The notes below the pieces were generated by a model that saw only the letters and a program-made list of their open reading frames with translations, ran no database searches and was not told the DNA's origin. From CAWJAP01 sp963834365 (GTDB lineage Bacteria > Acidobacteriota > Vicinamibacteria > Vicinamibacterales > Vicinamibacteraceae): a stretch of DNA of 49,135 bases. The stretch covers positions 1 to 49,135 of the forward strand of contig CAWIBS010000023.1 in NCBI GenBank assembly GCA_963834365.1, written 5' to 3'. Each line of letters opens with the position of its first letter. Positions within the stretch are counted from its first letter, which is position 1. Positions 9,846 through 17,309 of the stretch are shown here, piece by piece. Both the position numbers and the translations under genes were made by a program.

Positions 9846-10920
9846 CTACCGAGCGGGCTTGCTCGAGATCACGTACTTGGTCACGCTGAGCTCGGCCCCC
9901 TGGCCGAACAGGCGGTTCTGCTCGAGGCTTTCGTCGTCGAGGAACGTCTCCGGCGTGGGTTCTCCCACCTCCGGGTCGAAGTAGAAGCCGTCCACGCTCG
10001 AAAGCCGCACGAGGCCGGTCCCGGAAGGGCAGGTGTCCGTCGAGCAGCGTGAACATGCCCATCCCGCAGGCGAGCTGGTTCGGCGCCACGGGTTGCTCCA
10101 CGCCACCGTGATCGAGCGTCATGTAGCGGCGATCGATATGGTGCCCAATCGCGCTCACCGCGTAGCGCTCGATGTCGTCGACGATCCAACGTACGGTGCC
10201 GGCGTTCTTGTCGTAGGCGACCTTGAGATGATGTTGCTCCCCCGGCAGCGTGGACGTGAGCGGAATGCTGAAGGTGAACGCCGCGTAATTGCCGAGGACG
10301 GGGCGGCCGAATGGAAGGCGCTCGTAAATGGCGTAGATCGTCTCGTTGGTGACGAAGAAGTCGAACACCATGAAGGACTCGAAGTCGATGACGTTCATGC
10401 CCACGGCGGCGAGCCGGTTGTCGTCTTCGGGGTCGTCGATCGCGTCACCGAACGGGTGGCCGGCGGTGCCGTACGTCCTGGCCCGCATCCAGGTTTCACA
10501 AGCGAGCTCGTGGCCGGGAGCGGCGTCGAAGCCCGGGTAGCCGCTGGACGCGAAGTGGCGCGCGTAGACGAGCCATTTGACGTGATCGAGGCCGCCCGGC
10601 AGGCCTCCGTTTTCGTCTTCTGACGCCAGCGTCAACGTGAAGGCCGGCTCGCCGGTCGCGTCGTTCACGCCGCTCGCGACCACGTTCAGCCCGTGCTGGC
10701 TGGTCGTCTCGATCCCATCGTTTCCGACGAAAGGACCGGCGGCGAAGTAGAACCACCTGGCGTTGGGGGACGTGGCGTCGAACCCACCGTCGAAATTGTC
10801 CCACGTGATCTTGTAACTGTTCGGGTCACCTTGAGCGTGCGCAGGCCGCGGAAGCGCGTACGCCACCAGCGCGGCCGCACCGAGCCCAAGTGACACCTGA
10901 ATCCAGCGTGAGCGAAGCAT
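9846..10920 (-). CDS. Exported DUF6081-like protein (frameshifted)
   Basis: The ATG at 10920 follows a GGAGG-containing leader and gives signal peptide MLRSRWIQVSLGLGAAALVA, cleaved probably at AHA-Q. The mature protein (~330 residues) starts with WDNFDGGFDATSPNARWFYF and carries VKWLVYARHFASSGYPGFDA, ESFMVFDFFVTNETIYAIYE and MTLDHGGVEQPVAPNQL. From memory these are hallmarks of DUF6081 proteins found mainly in actinomycetes. The fold is probably a concanavalin-like beta-sandwich; activity is unknown. Near 10025 the frame shifts by one base, and the true C-terminus (VDGFYFDPEVGEPTPETF ... SVTKYVISS) continues in the other frame to 9846. The upstream element lies at 11022–11049. A database search would decide the family name. 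Confidence 0.75.
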
Positions 10921-11058
10921 GTGTCCCTCCTCGCCGCGTAGACTGCGGCCGGGGCGGGCCGTGGCAGTCTTCATGGTTGCCACGCCCGCCCACAACTACG
11001 GTGCGGTCGCCGACGACCCGGGACAATCCCCTGATCGAGTAGGTTCGTGTTGCGGGGA
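10899..11058 (-). repeat. Promoter–RBS–signal-peptide cassette, copy B
   Basis: Second copy of the 9558–9717 segment. Similarity begins inside the LuxR-tail-like sequence, includes the GATCAGGGG element and the GTAGACTGCGG leader block, and stops a few codons into the signal peptide (MLRSRWIQ versus MLRSRWIR). Confidence 0.75.
11022..11049 (-). promoter_or_regulatory. Conserved upstream element, copy 2
   Basis: Identical to copy 1 over the 28-bp core and preceded (on the plus strand) by the same GTGCGGTCGCC block. It ends about 100 bp before the ATG at 10920. Confidence 0.65.
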
Positions 11059-11104
11059 CGGTACGGTGGAGGAAACTGGGAGGCTCCCGGGCTCTTCATG
11101 GCTA

Positions 11105-12586
11105 CTACGGGTTCTGCGGCCTCGCCTCCTTCATCCGTTTCATCAACTCCGGGCGCCGCGCCCATTCGACGTGCCGTTCTTCCGGCTGGTCGTACAGCTC
11201 CGGATGGAGGAAATGGCCGCGCTCGGCGTCGGGCTTCTCTTCCTCGACCTTGATGCGGTGCTTGTTGGCCCAGGCATCCTGGCGAATGCCGGTCACCTGC
11301 CACGAGACCTTGACGCGCGGCTTGTCGGTCTTGATCGTGAAGCGATGGTTCGCGATCTCGTCGGCGACGATGGCCTGCGCGAACTGTCCGATGACGGTCA
11401 ACTGATAGCGGAAGCTGCGATTGAGCGCCGCGAAGTAGTCGGGCAGCGTGACGATCGCATCGCCGTTGTCGTCGGTCATGACATTGCCGGTGTAGATGTT
11501 CAGCATGTCGGGCGATTCGACGAACGAGTGCGACAGGTACTTGTTCGCGGGGTCGAGCGGGTGGTCGATCTTGAACGCCCCGCCCCCTTTCGAGAGCACG
11601 CCGGTGACGATGACATCGCCGATGAAGTGGCCTGCCAGTCCGTCGGCAAGACTCAGGATCGCGGTTCCTCCTGCGTTGCTCTGGGCGAATACGCCGATGC
11701 CGCTGTTGGTGGCTCCGAAGACGCCGAGGCCGTTGGGGGATTGGCCGGTCGCGCCGATCCCGTCGCCGGTGTTGATGCCCGAAACGCCCGCGCCCAGGCT
11801 GTGATCGCTCACGCCCAGCACGCCGGCGGCGGCGGAGGCCTGGCCGAAGACGCCGACGCCGCCGGCCGTGTTCGTGCCGTGCACGCCGGCGCTCCCACTG
11901 GCATTGGTGCTGCCGAACACGCCCGTGCCGCTGCCGCTCTGGCCGTGAATGCCGGTGTTCGTGTTGCTGCTGCCGAAGATCCCGAAGCCGGTGTTGCTGC
12001 GGGCCTCCACCGCCGTGAACGTCTCGCTGCTGCCGAACACACCGAAGCCCGCGCTGCTGATCCCGCGCACCCCCGTGCCGCTGAAGGCCTGGCCCAGGAC
12101 GCCGTGGCCGCCTCCGCCGCTGTTGAACCCTGCCACTCCGGCGGCGCTGCCGCTACCGCTGTCGCCGCGCACGCCGTTCCCGTTCTGGCTGAAACCGAAG
12201 AGGCCGTTCCCACTCACGCTCAGGCCGCGCGCCCCGTCGCCCGTGCCGCTGGAGCCGAAGACGCCGAAGCCACTGTCGCTGTTGCCGCGCACGCCGCTGC
12301 CCGCCGGGCTCTGGCCGAGCACGGCCGGGATGACGCCGGTCGTGAACGCCTCGATCCGCCCGGCCACGGTCAACGGCGATCCCGGCGTCGTCGTGCCGAT
12401 GCCGATCCTGCCGCCGACCTCGAAAATGACAGAGTTGCCAATCTGGTTCGTATCGGTCCACTTGGCAATCCGTCCGGCGGTCCCGGATCCTTTGACAGAA
12501 GCGTTTTGCGTCTGAGCCTCTGCGCTACTCAAGCCGAAGGTGAGGGCCGCCACGCAGGTGATAGCGAACGGTTGCCGTGTCGTCAT
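11105..12586 (-). CDS. Repetitive exported surface/fibre-like protein
   Basis: The ATG at 12586 gives signal peptide MTTRQPFAITCVAALTFGLS, probably cleaved at AEA-Q. The mature protein has a NASVKGSGTAGRIAKWTD / IGIGTTTPGSPLTVAG head as in trimeric tail-fibre-like proteins. Next come about a dozen imperfect repeats of 17–22 residues built on G-V-G/FGVFGSS (for example GFGVFGSSGTGDGARG), to about residue 300. The C-terminal domain (~160 residues) has the conserved pieces KIDHPLDPANKYLSHSFVES, DMLNIYTGNVMTDDNGDA, RFTIKTDKPRVKVSWQVTGI and WANKHRIKVEEEKP. The repeats suggest a beta-helical stalk, and the C-terminal domain may cap or anchor it. The frame is intact. The element at 12693–12720 lies 107 bp upstream. 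I know this layout from uncharacterised proteins only. Confidence 0.8.
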   Translation of the reverse strand: MTTRQPFAITCVAALTFGLSSAEAQTQNASVKGSGTAGRIAKWTDTNQIGNSVIFEVGGRIGIGTTTPGSPLTVAGRIEAFTTGVIPAVLGQSPAGSGVRGNSDSGFGVFGSSGTGDGARGLSVSGNGLFGFSQNGNGVRGDSGSGSAAGVAGFNSGGGGHGVLGQAFSGTGVRGISSAGFGVFGSSETFTAVEARSNTGFGIFGSSNTNTGIHGQSGSGTGVFGSTNASGSAGVHGTNTAGGVGVFGQASAAAGVLGVSDHSLGAGVSGINTGDGIGATGQSPNGLGVFGATNSGIGVFAQSNAGGTAILSLADGLAGHFIGDVIVTGVLSKGGGAFKIDHPLDPANKYLSHSFVESPDMLNIYTGNVMTDDNGDAIVTLPDYFAALNRSFRYQLTVIGQFAQAIVADEIANHRFTIKTDKPRVKVSWQVTGIRQDAWANKHRIKVEEEKPDAERGHFLHPELYDQPEERHVEWARRPELMKRMKEARPQNP

Positions 12587-12692
12587 GACAGCCTCCACGG
12601 ATCTGCAGCTCGTGAACGCACGCACGCTCTTTCGCCCGGAGCGCGACATACCTCGCTCGTTCACACGCAGGGTGCGGTCGCCGCCGACCTGG

Positions 12693-12720
12693 GACAATCC
12701 CCTGATCGAGTAGGTTCATG
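12693..12720 (-). promoter_or_regulatory. Conserved upstream element, copy 3
   Basis: Same core as copies 1 and 2 with one change (TTCATG for TTCGTG on the plus strand). It lies 107 bp before the ATG at 12586. Confidence 0.65.
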
Positions 12721-12727
12721 CTGCAGG

Positions 12728-12841
12728 ACGTGCGGTCGCTTGGCGGACGGCTCACGCCCCCGCGCTGCCCACCAGCGCCGGCGACTACGGCAGCCGAGGC
12801 GACAACGACGCCGAGCATGCGCACGTCATTCTCCTCCTTCG
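12728..12841 (-). other. Orphan RBS and signal-peptide-like start leading into the element
   Basis: The 381-bp gap between 12586 and 12968 holds no complete gene. On the minus strand AAGGAGG is followed by an open stretch reading RMLGVVVASAAVVAGAGG, a plausible signal peptide. It then runs in frame into RPPSDRTSC, which resembles the LuxR tail ALRDRIVR seen elsewhere, and on into element copy 3. It looks like the beheaded 5' end of another exported-protein gene joined to the repeat. Confidence 0.4.
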
Positions 12842-12967
12842 GGTGGAACCGGAATTCGGTCCGAACGATCTGAACGGTCAAGGCCTCGCCACGTCGACTT
12901 CGTGCGTTCGAACCGTTTCGACGTCCAGCTGTCATAGGCGCAATGCCGGCTCGGCACTGAAGCCGCG

Positions 12968-13939
12968 CTATCTGGCGGTGAGCGGGATCCCCCGTTTGGC
13001 CTTCGGTACGCGCATCACCTCTGTCGTGAAGGCCTCGATCCAGACGTTGGTGAACCGGGCCGGCAGGCCGTCGCTGCGGAACAAGTCCGGCCCTTCCATC
13101 AGCTGATAATGCAGGTGCGGCAGCTCCGAGCTGCCGGAGTTGCCGATGCGGCCGATCTGGTCGCCGCGACGCACGCGCTGCCCCGCCACGACCCGTCCAG
13201 AGCCCCTCTGGAAGTGCGACAGGGCGCTGTACTCGCCCTGTCCGTGGTCGATGACGACAGTGTTACCCGTGAGGACCGAGCGAGGATCTGGCAACGTCTC
13301 GTAGGATTTTCGGTCGACGACACCGGGGCGGGGCTGGTCGTGGCACGTCGTTGCGCGCCAGGACACGACGACACCGTCGGCAAGTGCGCTCACCGCGCCA
13401 GTGAGGTAGTCCTCGCTCCATCGTTGCAACGGTGCGGCGGATGAGCCCGGCCGCCAGGACGGAGCGGGCCGACCACGGGTGAGTCGCGAGGCTGATAGCG
13501 CACCCGGTCGATGTTCAACGCGATCGACACCATGAGAAATGGTGCTGAAGATCGAACGTCGGTCGGAGGCTAGCCAAAGCAATCGGCTGGCACGGTTTGA
13601 ATGCGAACGCCGATGCAGGCTTTGCAGGGCCCGGCGAGGAAGCTCCATGGTCTGCACGGCCTCGCCCCTGGACAGGAGCTCGATCCGCGCCTCGACCGGC
13701 TCGACCGGTGGATTGCTTTCGTCCTCGAGCACCACAAAGAAGACGAAGGTCTCGGTCGGCCAGGGCTCGACGATGCCATCGTTGTCGACGAACACGCGTC
13801 GCGGGATGGTGCTCAGCCGGACGTCCGTGCCGGTCGCGAAGCCGGAATGTCCTGGCGTGGTGCAGAGCACAGAGCTCAGGAGCACACACGACTGCAAGGC
13901 GACGACACTGGCCCGTTGCATGTGACTTCTGCGTCTCAT
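12968..13939 (-). CDS. M23-family (LytM-like) metallopeptidase, exported
   Basis: The ATG at 13939 overlaps the TGA of the preceding gene (ATGA), indicating translational coupling, and is followed by a signal peptide (MQRASVVALQSCVLLSSVL). The C-terminal half has M23 features: VSALADGVVVSWRA, then GNTVVIDHGQGEYSALSHF, GQRVRRGDQIGRIGNSGSS and the zinc-binding PHLHY motif (His275 and His277 from this start). The family cleaves peptidoglycan cross-bridges or uses a degenerate LytM domain to regulate amidases. Roughly residues 110–180 read poorly while other frames make better sense there, so a pair of compensating indels is likely around 13450–13640. The canonical H-x(n)-D ligand region falls in or near this garbled part, so catalytic competence cannot be judged. 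Confidence 0.8.
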   Translation of the reverse strand: MRRRSHMQRASVVALQSCVLLSSVLCTTPGHSGFATGTDVRLSTIPRRVFVDNDGIVEPWPTETFVFFVVLEDESNPPVEPVEARIELLSRGEAVQTMELPRRALQSLHRRSHSNRASRLLWLASDRRSIFSTISHGVDRVEHRPGALSASRLTRGRPAPSWRPGSSAAPLQRWSEDYLTGAVSALADGVVVSWRATTCHDQPRPGVVDRKSYETLPDPRSVLTGNTVVIDHGQGEYSALSHFQRGSGRVVAGQRVRRGDQIGRIGNSGSSELPHLHYQLMEGPDLFRSDGLPARFTNVWIEAFTTEVMRVPKAKRGIPLTAR

Positions 13940-14859
13940 CCCGCGAAGGTACCGGCCCAACGCTCGAAGCCTGGACAAATCTCCTCCAGACGCTTGAGGA
14001 GGTCAGCAGCCGTCGCATACTTCACGTCGGCGGTCAGGCCGGTCTTTCGCAGCGCCGTCAGAAACTGCAACCCTGACGTCTTGTACACCTCGGCTACCCT
14101 TCGATGGAACATCGCTTGATGCCAGGCGAACGTCTCCAGGGGAATGTCGTCGTAACGCGCATTGAAGGTATCCAAGTCGCGAAACGCGGGCGCAATACTC
14201 TCCACGTGACGCTGCATGAGTGCATCCCAGACGCGCGCCTCTTCAGGGTGGCGATCACTCAGGAATGCATATGCCACGAATGTGGCGAGCATCTCGTCGA
14301 ACCAGTTCTGCGTCTGTCGAAGTCCGTACTCCCAGATGACCACGTGTCCGACCTCGTGGTAGCCGACAAGGTCGTTCAACCGATATGGGGCCTCTTCGAT
14401 CGAAATCCCCGCGGCCTCGAGCGCCCGTTCGCTGACTGGAGCAGGTCGCCGTGACGTCGCCCGCCAACCCGTCACGATAACGGACCGACTGAGATCAGAG
14501 GGCAAGAAGGCGACGTACGGTGCACCCCTGACCCCGGGCACGCCGTACGGTGCAGCGCGTACCTGCTTCCAATGGGCTTCGTTCAGGACGGCGAGCGCGA
14601 GCGTCAATCGAACGCCGAGCCGTTCGTTGCAGTAGGTCAGGGCTTCAGCGAGTCGGTTCTGCAGCGTGGCCGCTCGTTCTCGCGCGCCAGGGCTGTAGTA
14701 CGCCGCCACGCTGCCTGGCAACGACTCCAGTCCGAGCGCCTGGACTCGCGCGAGATACGTCGAAGCCTCCTGGCCCGTCACCACCACGAGAGCGACCATG
14801 GACAGAAAGGCGGCGGCACCAAGGTTGACGTGTGAGAACCGCACGACTACTTTACGCAT
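13936..14859 (-). CDS. Putative HExxH metallopeptidase, membrane-anchored or exported
   Basis: The product is 307 residues. It starts with an N-terminal hydrophobic segment (VNLGAAAFLSMVALVVVTG) that serves as signal peptide or anchor. Residues 168–172 read HEVGH, a zinc HExxH motif, within DLVGYHEVGHVVIWEYGL. About 18 residues later NWFDEMLATFVAYAF supplies an acidic residue in the place expected for a gluzincin third ligand (E-x-x-A type). I do not recognise the exact family; putative basic or peptidase_MA-like proteins look similar. The start overlaps the previous gene by 13 bp and the stop overlaps the next start by 4 bp, so the three genes form one translationally coupled unit. Substrates are unknown. 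Confidence 0.75.
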   Translation of the reverse strand: MRKVVVRFSHVNLGAAAFLSMVALVVVTGQEASTYLARVQALGLESLPGSVAAYYSPGARERAATLQNRLAEALTYCNERLGVRLTLALAVLNEAHWKQVRAAPYGVPGVRGAPYVAFLPSDLSRSVIVTGWRATSRRPAPVSERALEAAGISIEEAPYRLNDLVGYHEVGHVVIWEYGLRQTQNWFDEMLATFVAYAFLSDRHPEEARVWDALMQRHVESIAPAFRDLDTFNARYDDIPLETFAWHQAMFHRRVAEVYKTSGLQFLTALRKTGLTADVKYATAADLLKRLEEICPGFERWAGTFAG

Positions 14860-15656
14860 CGGAACCCGGCGGCAGTCGCGTCGCCGATGCTGTTGGGCGC
14901 GCCGTTCTGATCGATCGCGTAGACGCCCGCCAGCTCGCCGAACCCGCCGCTGCCGAACGCGAAGCTCCCGCCGCGCAGCGTCGTACCTGGTAGCCCGTAG
15001 ATGGTCCCGGCCGGGGACCCTCCCACGTTGCTCACGTCACCGCCGAAGCCGGGGATGAACACGTCCCATGTGGTGCCGGTGGTGGCCAGCGCGCCCCAAT
15101 CAGCGACGAACTCGATGACGTTGCCCACCATGTCGAACGCCCCCACGTCAGAAACGCACTTGTTGCGCGAGCCGGTGGGCACAGCCGAGGGCCCGCTGAG
15201 GTTGCACTGGTGGGCAGGATCGTCCTGCGGCCAGGGATCGGGCGTGCCCAGGGCCGCCGCCTGCCATTCGGCGTTGCTCGGCAGGCGCTTGCCAGAGTTG
15301 CGGCACGCTGCGGCTGCAATGAAGTAGTTGATGCTCCGAGCCGGGATCACACCAGGCAACGACAACGCAAAAATGTTCTTGCAGCCGGCGCCATTGAACT
15401 GGCACTGCGCATCGGTATAGTCGACGCCATTGATGCCGACCTGCACGGCTCCGATGAGACAGTGGATAGGTAGTTCCCTGCCCCGCTTGATCAACCTGAT
15501 GCAGGCGGTGTCGGTAACCTTCCACAGGCTGGCTTCGAACCTGTCGACGCAGGTGGGCCCCGATTCCACCATGGCGACGGGACACTGAGCCCGTGCGGGA
15601 GACGACGCCAGGAATACACCCGCGGTCATCGTGAGAACGAGACTGTGTCGTGTCAT
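14847..15656 (-). CDS. Exported SUMF1/formylglycine-generating-enzyme-like protein
   Basis: GAGGAAG precedes the ATG at 15656. A signal peptide (MTRHSLVLTMTAGVFLASSP, cleaved at ARA-Q) leads to a 250-residue domain. The C-terminal half has the sulfatase-modifying-factor pattern: KRLPSNAEWQAAALGTPDPW, NKCVSDVGAFDMVGNVIEFV-ADW, then TLRGGSFAF and the terminal AAGFRCVK. In authentic FGEs this fold oxidises a sulfatase cysteine to formylglycine using two cysteines or copper. Many bacterial members, including exported ones, have lost that role, and the N-terminal half here is Cys-rich and divergent. No sulfatase gene is nearby. It heads a coupled trio with the HExxH protein and the M23 peptidase and is preceded by element copy 4. 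Confidence 0.85.
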   Translation of the reverse strand: MTRHSLVLTMTAGVFLASSPARAQCPVAMVESGPTCVDRFEASLWKVTDTACIRLIKRGRELPIHCLIGAVQVGINGVDYTDAQCQFNGAGCKNIFALSLPGVIPARSINYFIAAAACRNSGKRLPSNAEWQAAALGTPDPWPQDDPAHQCNLSGPSAVPTGSRNKCVSDVGAFDMVGNVIEFVADWGALATTGTTWDVFIPGFGGDVSNVGGSPAGTIYGLPGTTLRGGSFAFGSGGFGELAGVYAIDQNGAPNSIGDATAAGFRCVK

Positions 15657-15810
15657 GACTTCCTCCATTCCGCTCACGGCACTCCGGTCGCGGGATCGCC
15701 GGGCTCTTCGACGGTCAGATCCAGGCAGCAAGAGGGGAGGCTGCAAATCGTCGTTCCGTGGGGCTCGAGCGCGTCCGCTGTCACGTAGCGTGCGATCGCC
15801 GTCGATCGAC

Positions 15811-15838
15811 GACAATCCCCTGCTTAGGTAGGTTCGTG
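15811..15838 (-). promoter_or_regulatory. Conserved upstream element, copy 4 (divergent)
   Basis: The GACAATCCCCTG and GTAGGTTCGTG arms are kept, but the centre differs (CTTAG for ATCGA). It lies about 155 bp before the SUMF1-like start at 15656. The neighbouring 15840–15860 sequence retains the LuxR-tail-like GACGATGGCGGTCG. Confidence 0.55.
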
Positions 15839-15885
15839 CGACTGGACGATGGCGGTCGCCGAGTGACTCGAATCTCAGGTAGGGG

Positions 15886-15902
15886 GGCGGCTCAGCCGCG
15901 CC
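15886..15902 (-). terminator. Short GC hairpin downstream of the amidohydrolase
   Basis: GGCGGCTCAGCCGCGCC forms a short inverted repeat about 35 bp beyond the corrected amidohydrolase stop. No T-tract follows. It resembles the REP-like palindrome at 9052–9071. Confidence 0.4.
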
Positions 15903-15933
15903 GTTGATGTGCGCCTCAGGCTAAGGATGGGTG

Positions 15934-17257
15934 TCACCGAACCTCCTTCCATCCATAGAGGCGGCGCGCGTTTTCGCGCAGGACCCCGCGCCCCATTGTC
16001 GACCGCGCGCTCATGGTCGATCACGCCGTCGCGGACCAGTCCGGCCAGGGCCAGGTAGAGCGCGTCGCGGGTGGCGCGCGAGACCACCAGGTGGTGCACG
16101 TCCGCCCCGCCGGGGACGCTCGGATAACTGGCAGCATCGGTGCCAAAGAGCACCTTCTCCGGCGCGAACAGGAGGTACTTGCGCAGGACGTCGGCGAAAT
16201 CGGGCACGGGATCGATGAAGCTCCTCGCCGAAATGTCCACCCACACGTTGGGCTTGAGCGCGAGATAGATGGCGATTTCAATCCACGGGAATCCGCCGTG
16301 GATGAGCACGATCGGCGTCCCGAAGAACCTCGGGTCGGCCAGCACATCCTCCAGATTGCGGACGTCGGACTCGAGCGACCGCAGGAATGGCGGAACGCCA
16401 AGCGACGAATGGATGTGGACGGGAAGCGTGATCTTTCCAGCCTCGAGCAGGATGTGTCGCCACAGGAAATCCTGCAGCGCCAGATATTCGTCGCGCGCGA
16501 GCGGCGTCGTCCGGCCCTTCGCATAGAACTCCGCCGCCTTCGCCTCGGGCACGTCGGCGATCCTCAAGGTGCGTAAGTACGCGTCATAGAACTTCACGGC
16601 GACGGCCCCTTGCTTCTGCCAGCGCCGCAGCGTGTCGTCGATGAAGCGGACGTACCCGGAAAGGTCCGCCGGCGCCCCGGGAAGACCGGCCTCGGTCAGG
16701 AATCCCTGCAGGTCCTGCTGGGCCTCCTCGATGTCCGCCTTGTGTGACGGACTGCGCGCCATCAGATGATCGGCAGGCAGTGGGTACAGCAACGGGCTGG
16801 CATGCGGCACCCAGCGCAGGCGTTGGTCATCGATCCCCTGCCGGCTGTTCGAATTGACGAGGGCGATCTCCGTTCGCGTGTAGTCGAGATGATTCATCCA
16901 GTAGCCGTGCTCGCCGAGCTGCTTGATCATCGCGGCCCGCGCGGTTGCGATCGCTTCGAGGCTCGACGAGGAGTCCGCGGGCTGCGCGGTGATGCCGAAC
17001 CGCGCCTTCAGCATCGAAGGGAGCCACGGATGCGTGCTGCGAAGCATCAGTGGCGCCTTGTCAGCCAGCGCCGGGTTGAACTTCCCCGGACGCAGCAAGT
17101 GTGTGTGGGTGTCGATCGCCAGAACCGGATCGAGCGCCGCGGCGATCCGCTGGAACAGCGGATCATCCCGCCACGGAGTCGGCGGTTCCTGCGCGGCAGC
17201 CAGAGCCGGCAGCAGGCTGGACACCACGAGCAGGCACGCGACCTGGTTCTGCAGCAT
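15934..17257 (-). CDS. Exported amidohydrolase (Amidohydro_2 / TIM-barrel metal-dependent hydrolase)
   Basis: The ATG at 17257 follows AGGAGG and begins a signal peptide (MLQNQVACLLVVSSLLPALA). An upstream in-frame TTG at 17284 is less likely. Metal-binding signatures are in order: AIDTHTHLL (His51, His53), LPVHIHSSLG, IVLIHGGFPW and FGTDAASYP, as expected for the amidohydrolase-2 subgroup with one or two metals. Length (~440 residues) fits. The family includes decarboxylases and C-N or C-O hydrolases; the substrate cannot be told. One extra A near 15995 shifts the frame: removed, the protein ends MGRGVLRENARRLYGWKEVR with a stop at 15934; uncorrected, it runs to 15875. Export is unusual for this family but shared by acidobacterial-type homologues. 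Confidence 0.85.
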
Positions 17258-17289
17258 GAGCCTCCTGACGGCAGGGCACGCCAAGGACC

Positions 17290-17309
17290 GAAAGGCTCGA
17301 GAGCCTTTC
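17290..17309 (-). terminator. Hairpin overlapping the stop codon of the HYR-like gene
   Basis: GAAAGGCTC and GAGCCTTTC form a perfect 9-bp stem with a 2-base spacer; two of its bases lie in the TGA at 17308–17310. It separates the upstream gene from the amidohydrolase and could end or attenuate transcription. There is no long T-run. Confidence 0.55.

Noticed and set aside
12525..12935. Minus-strand open frame of 136 codons covering element copy 3
   Set aside because: Most of it reads through the LuxR-tail trace, the element and the leader of the next gene; codon content is not protein-like beyond the short signal-peptide stretch.
10919..12937. 672-codon plus-strand open frame opposite the repetitive exported protein
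   Set aside because: It mirrors the repeats of the minus-strand gene and contains two copies of the regulatory element inside the reading frame.
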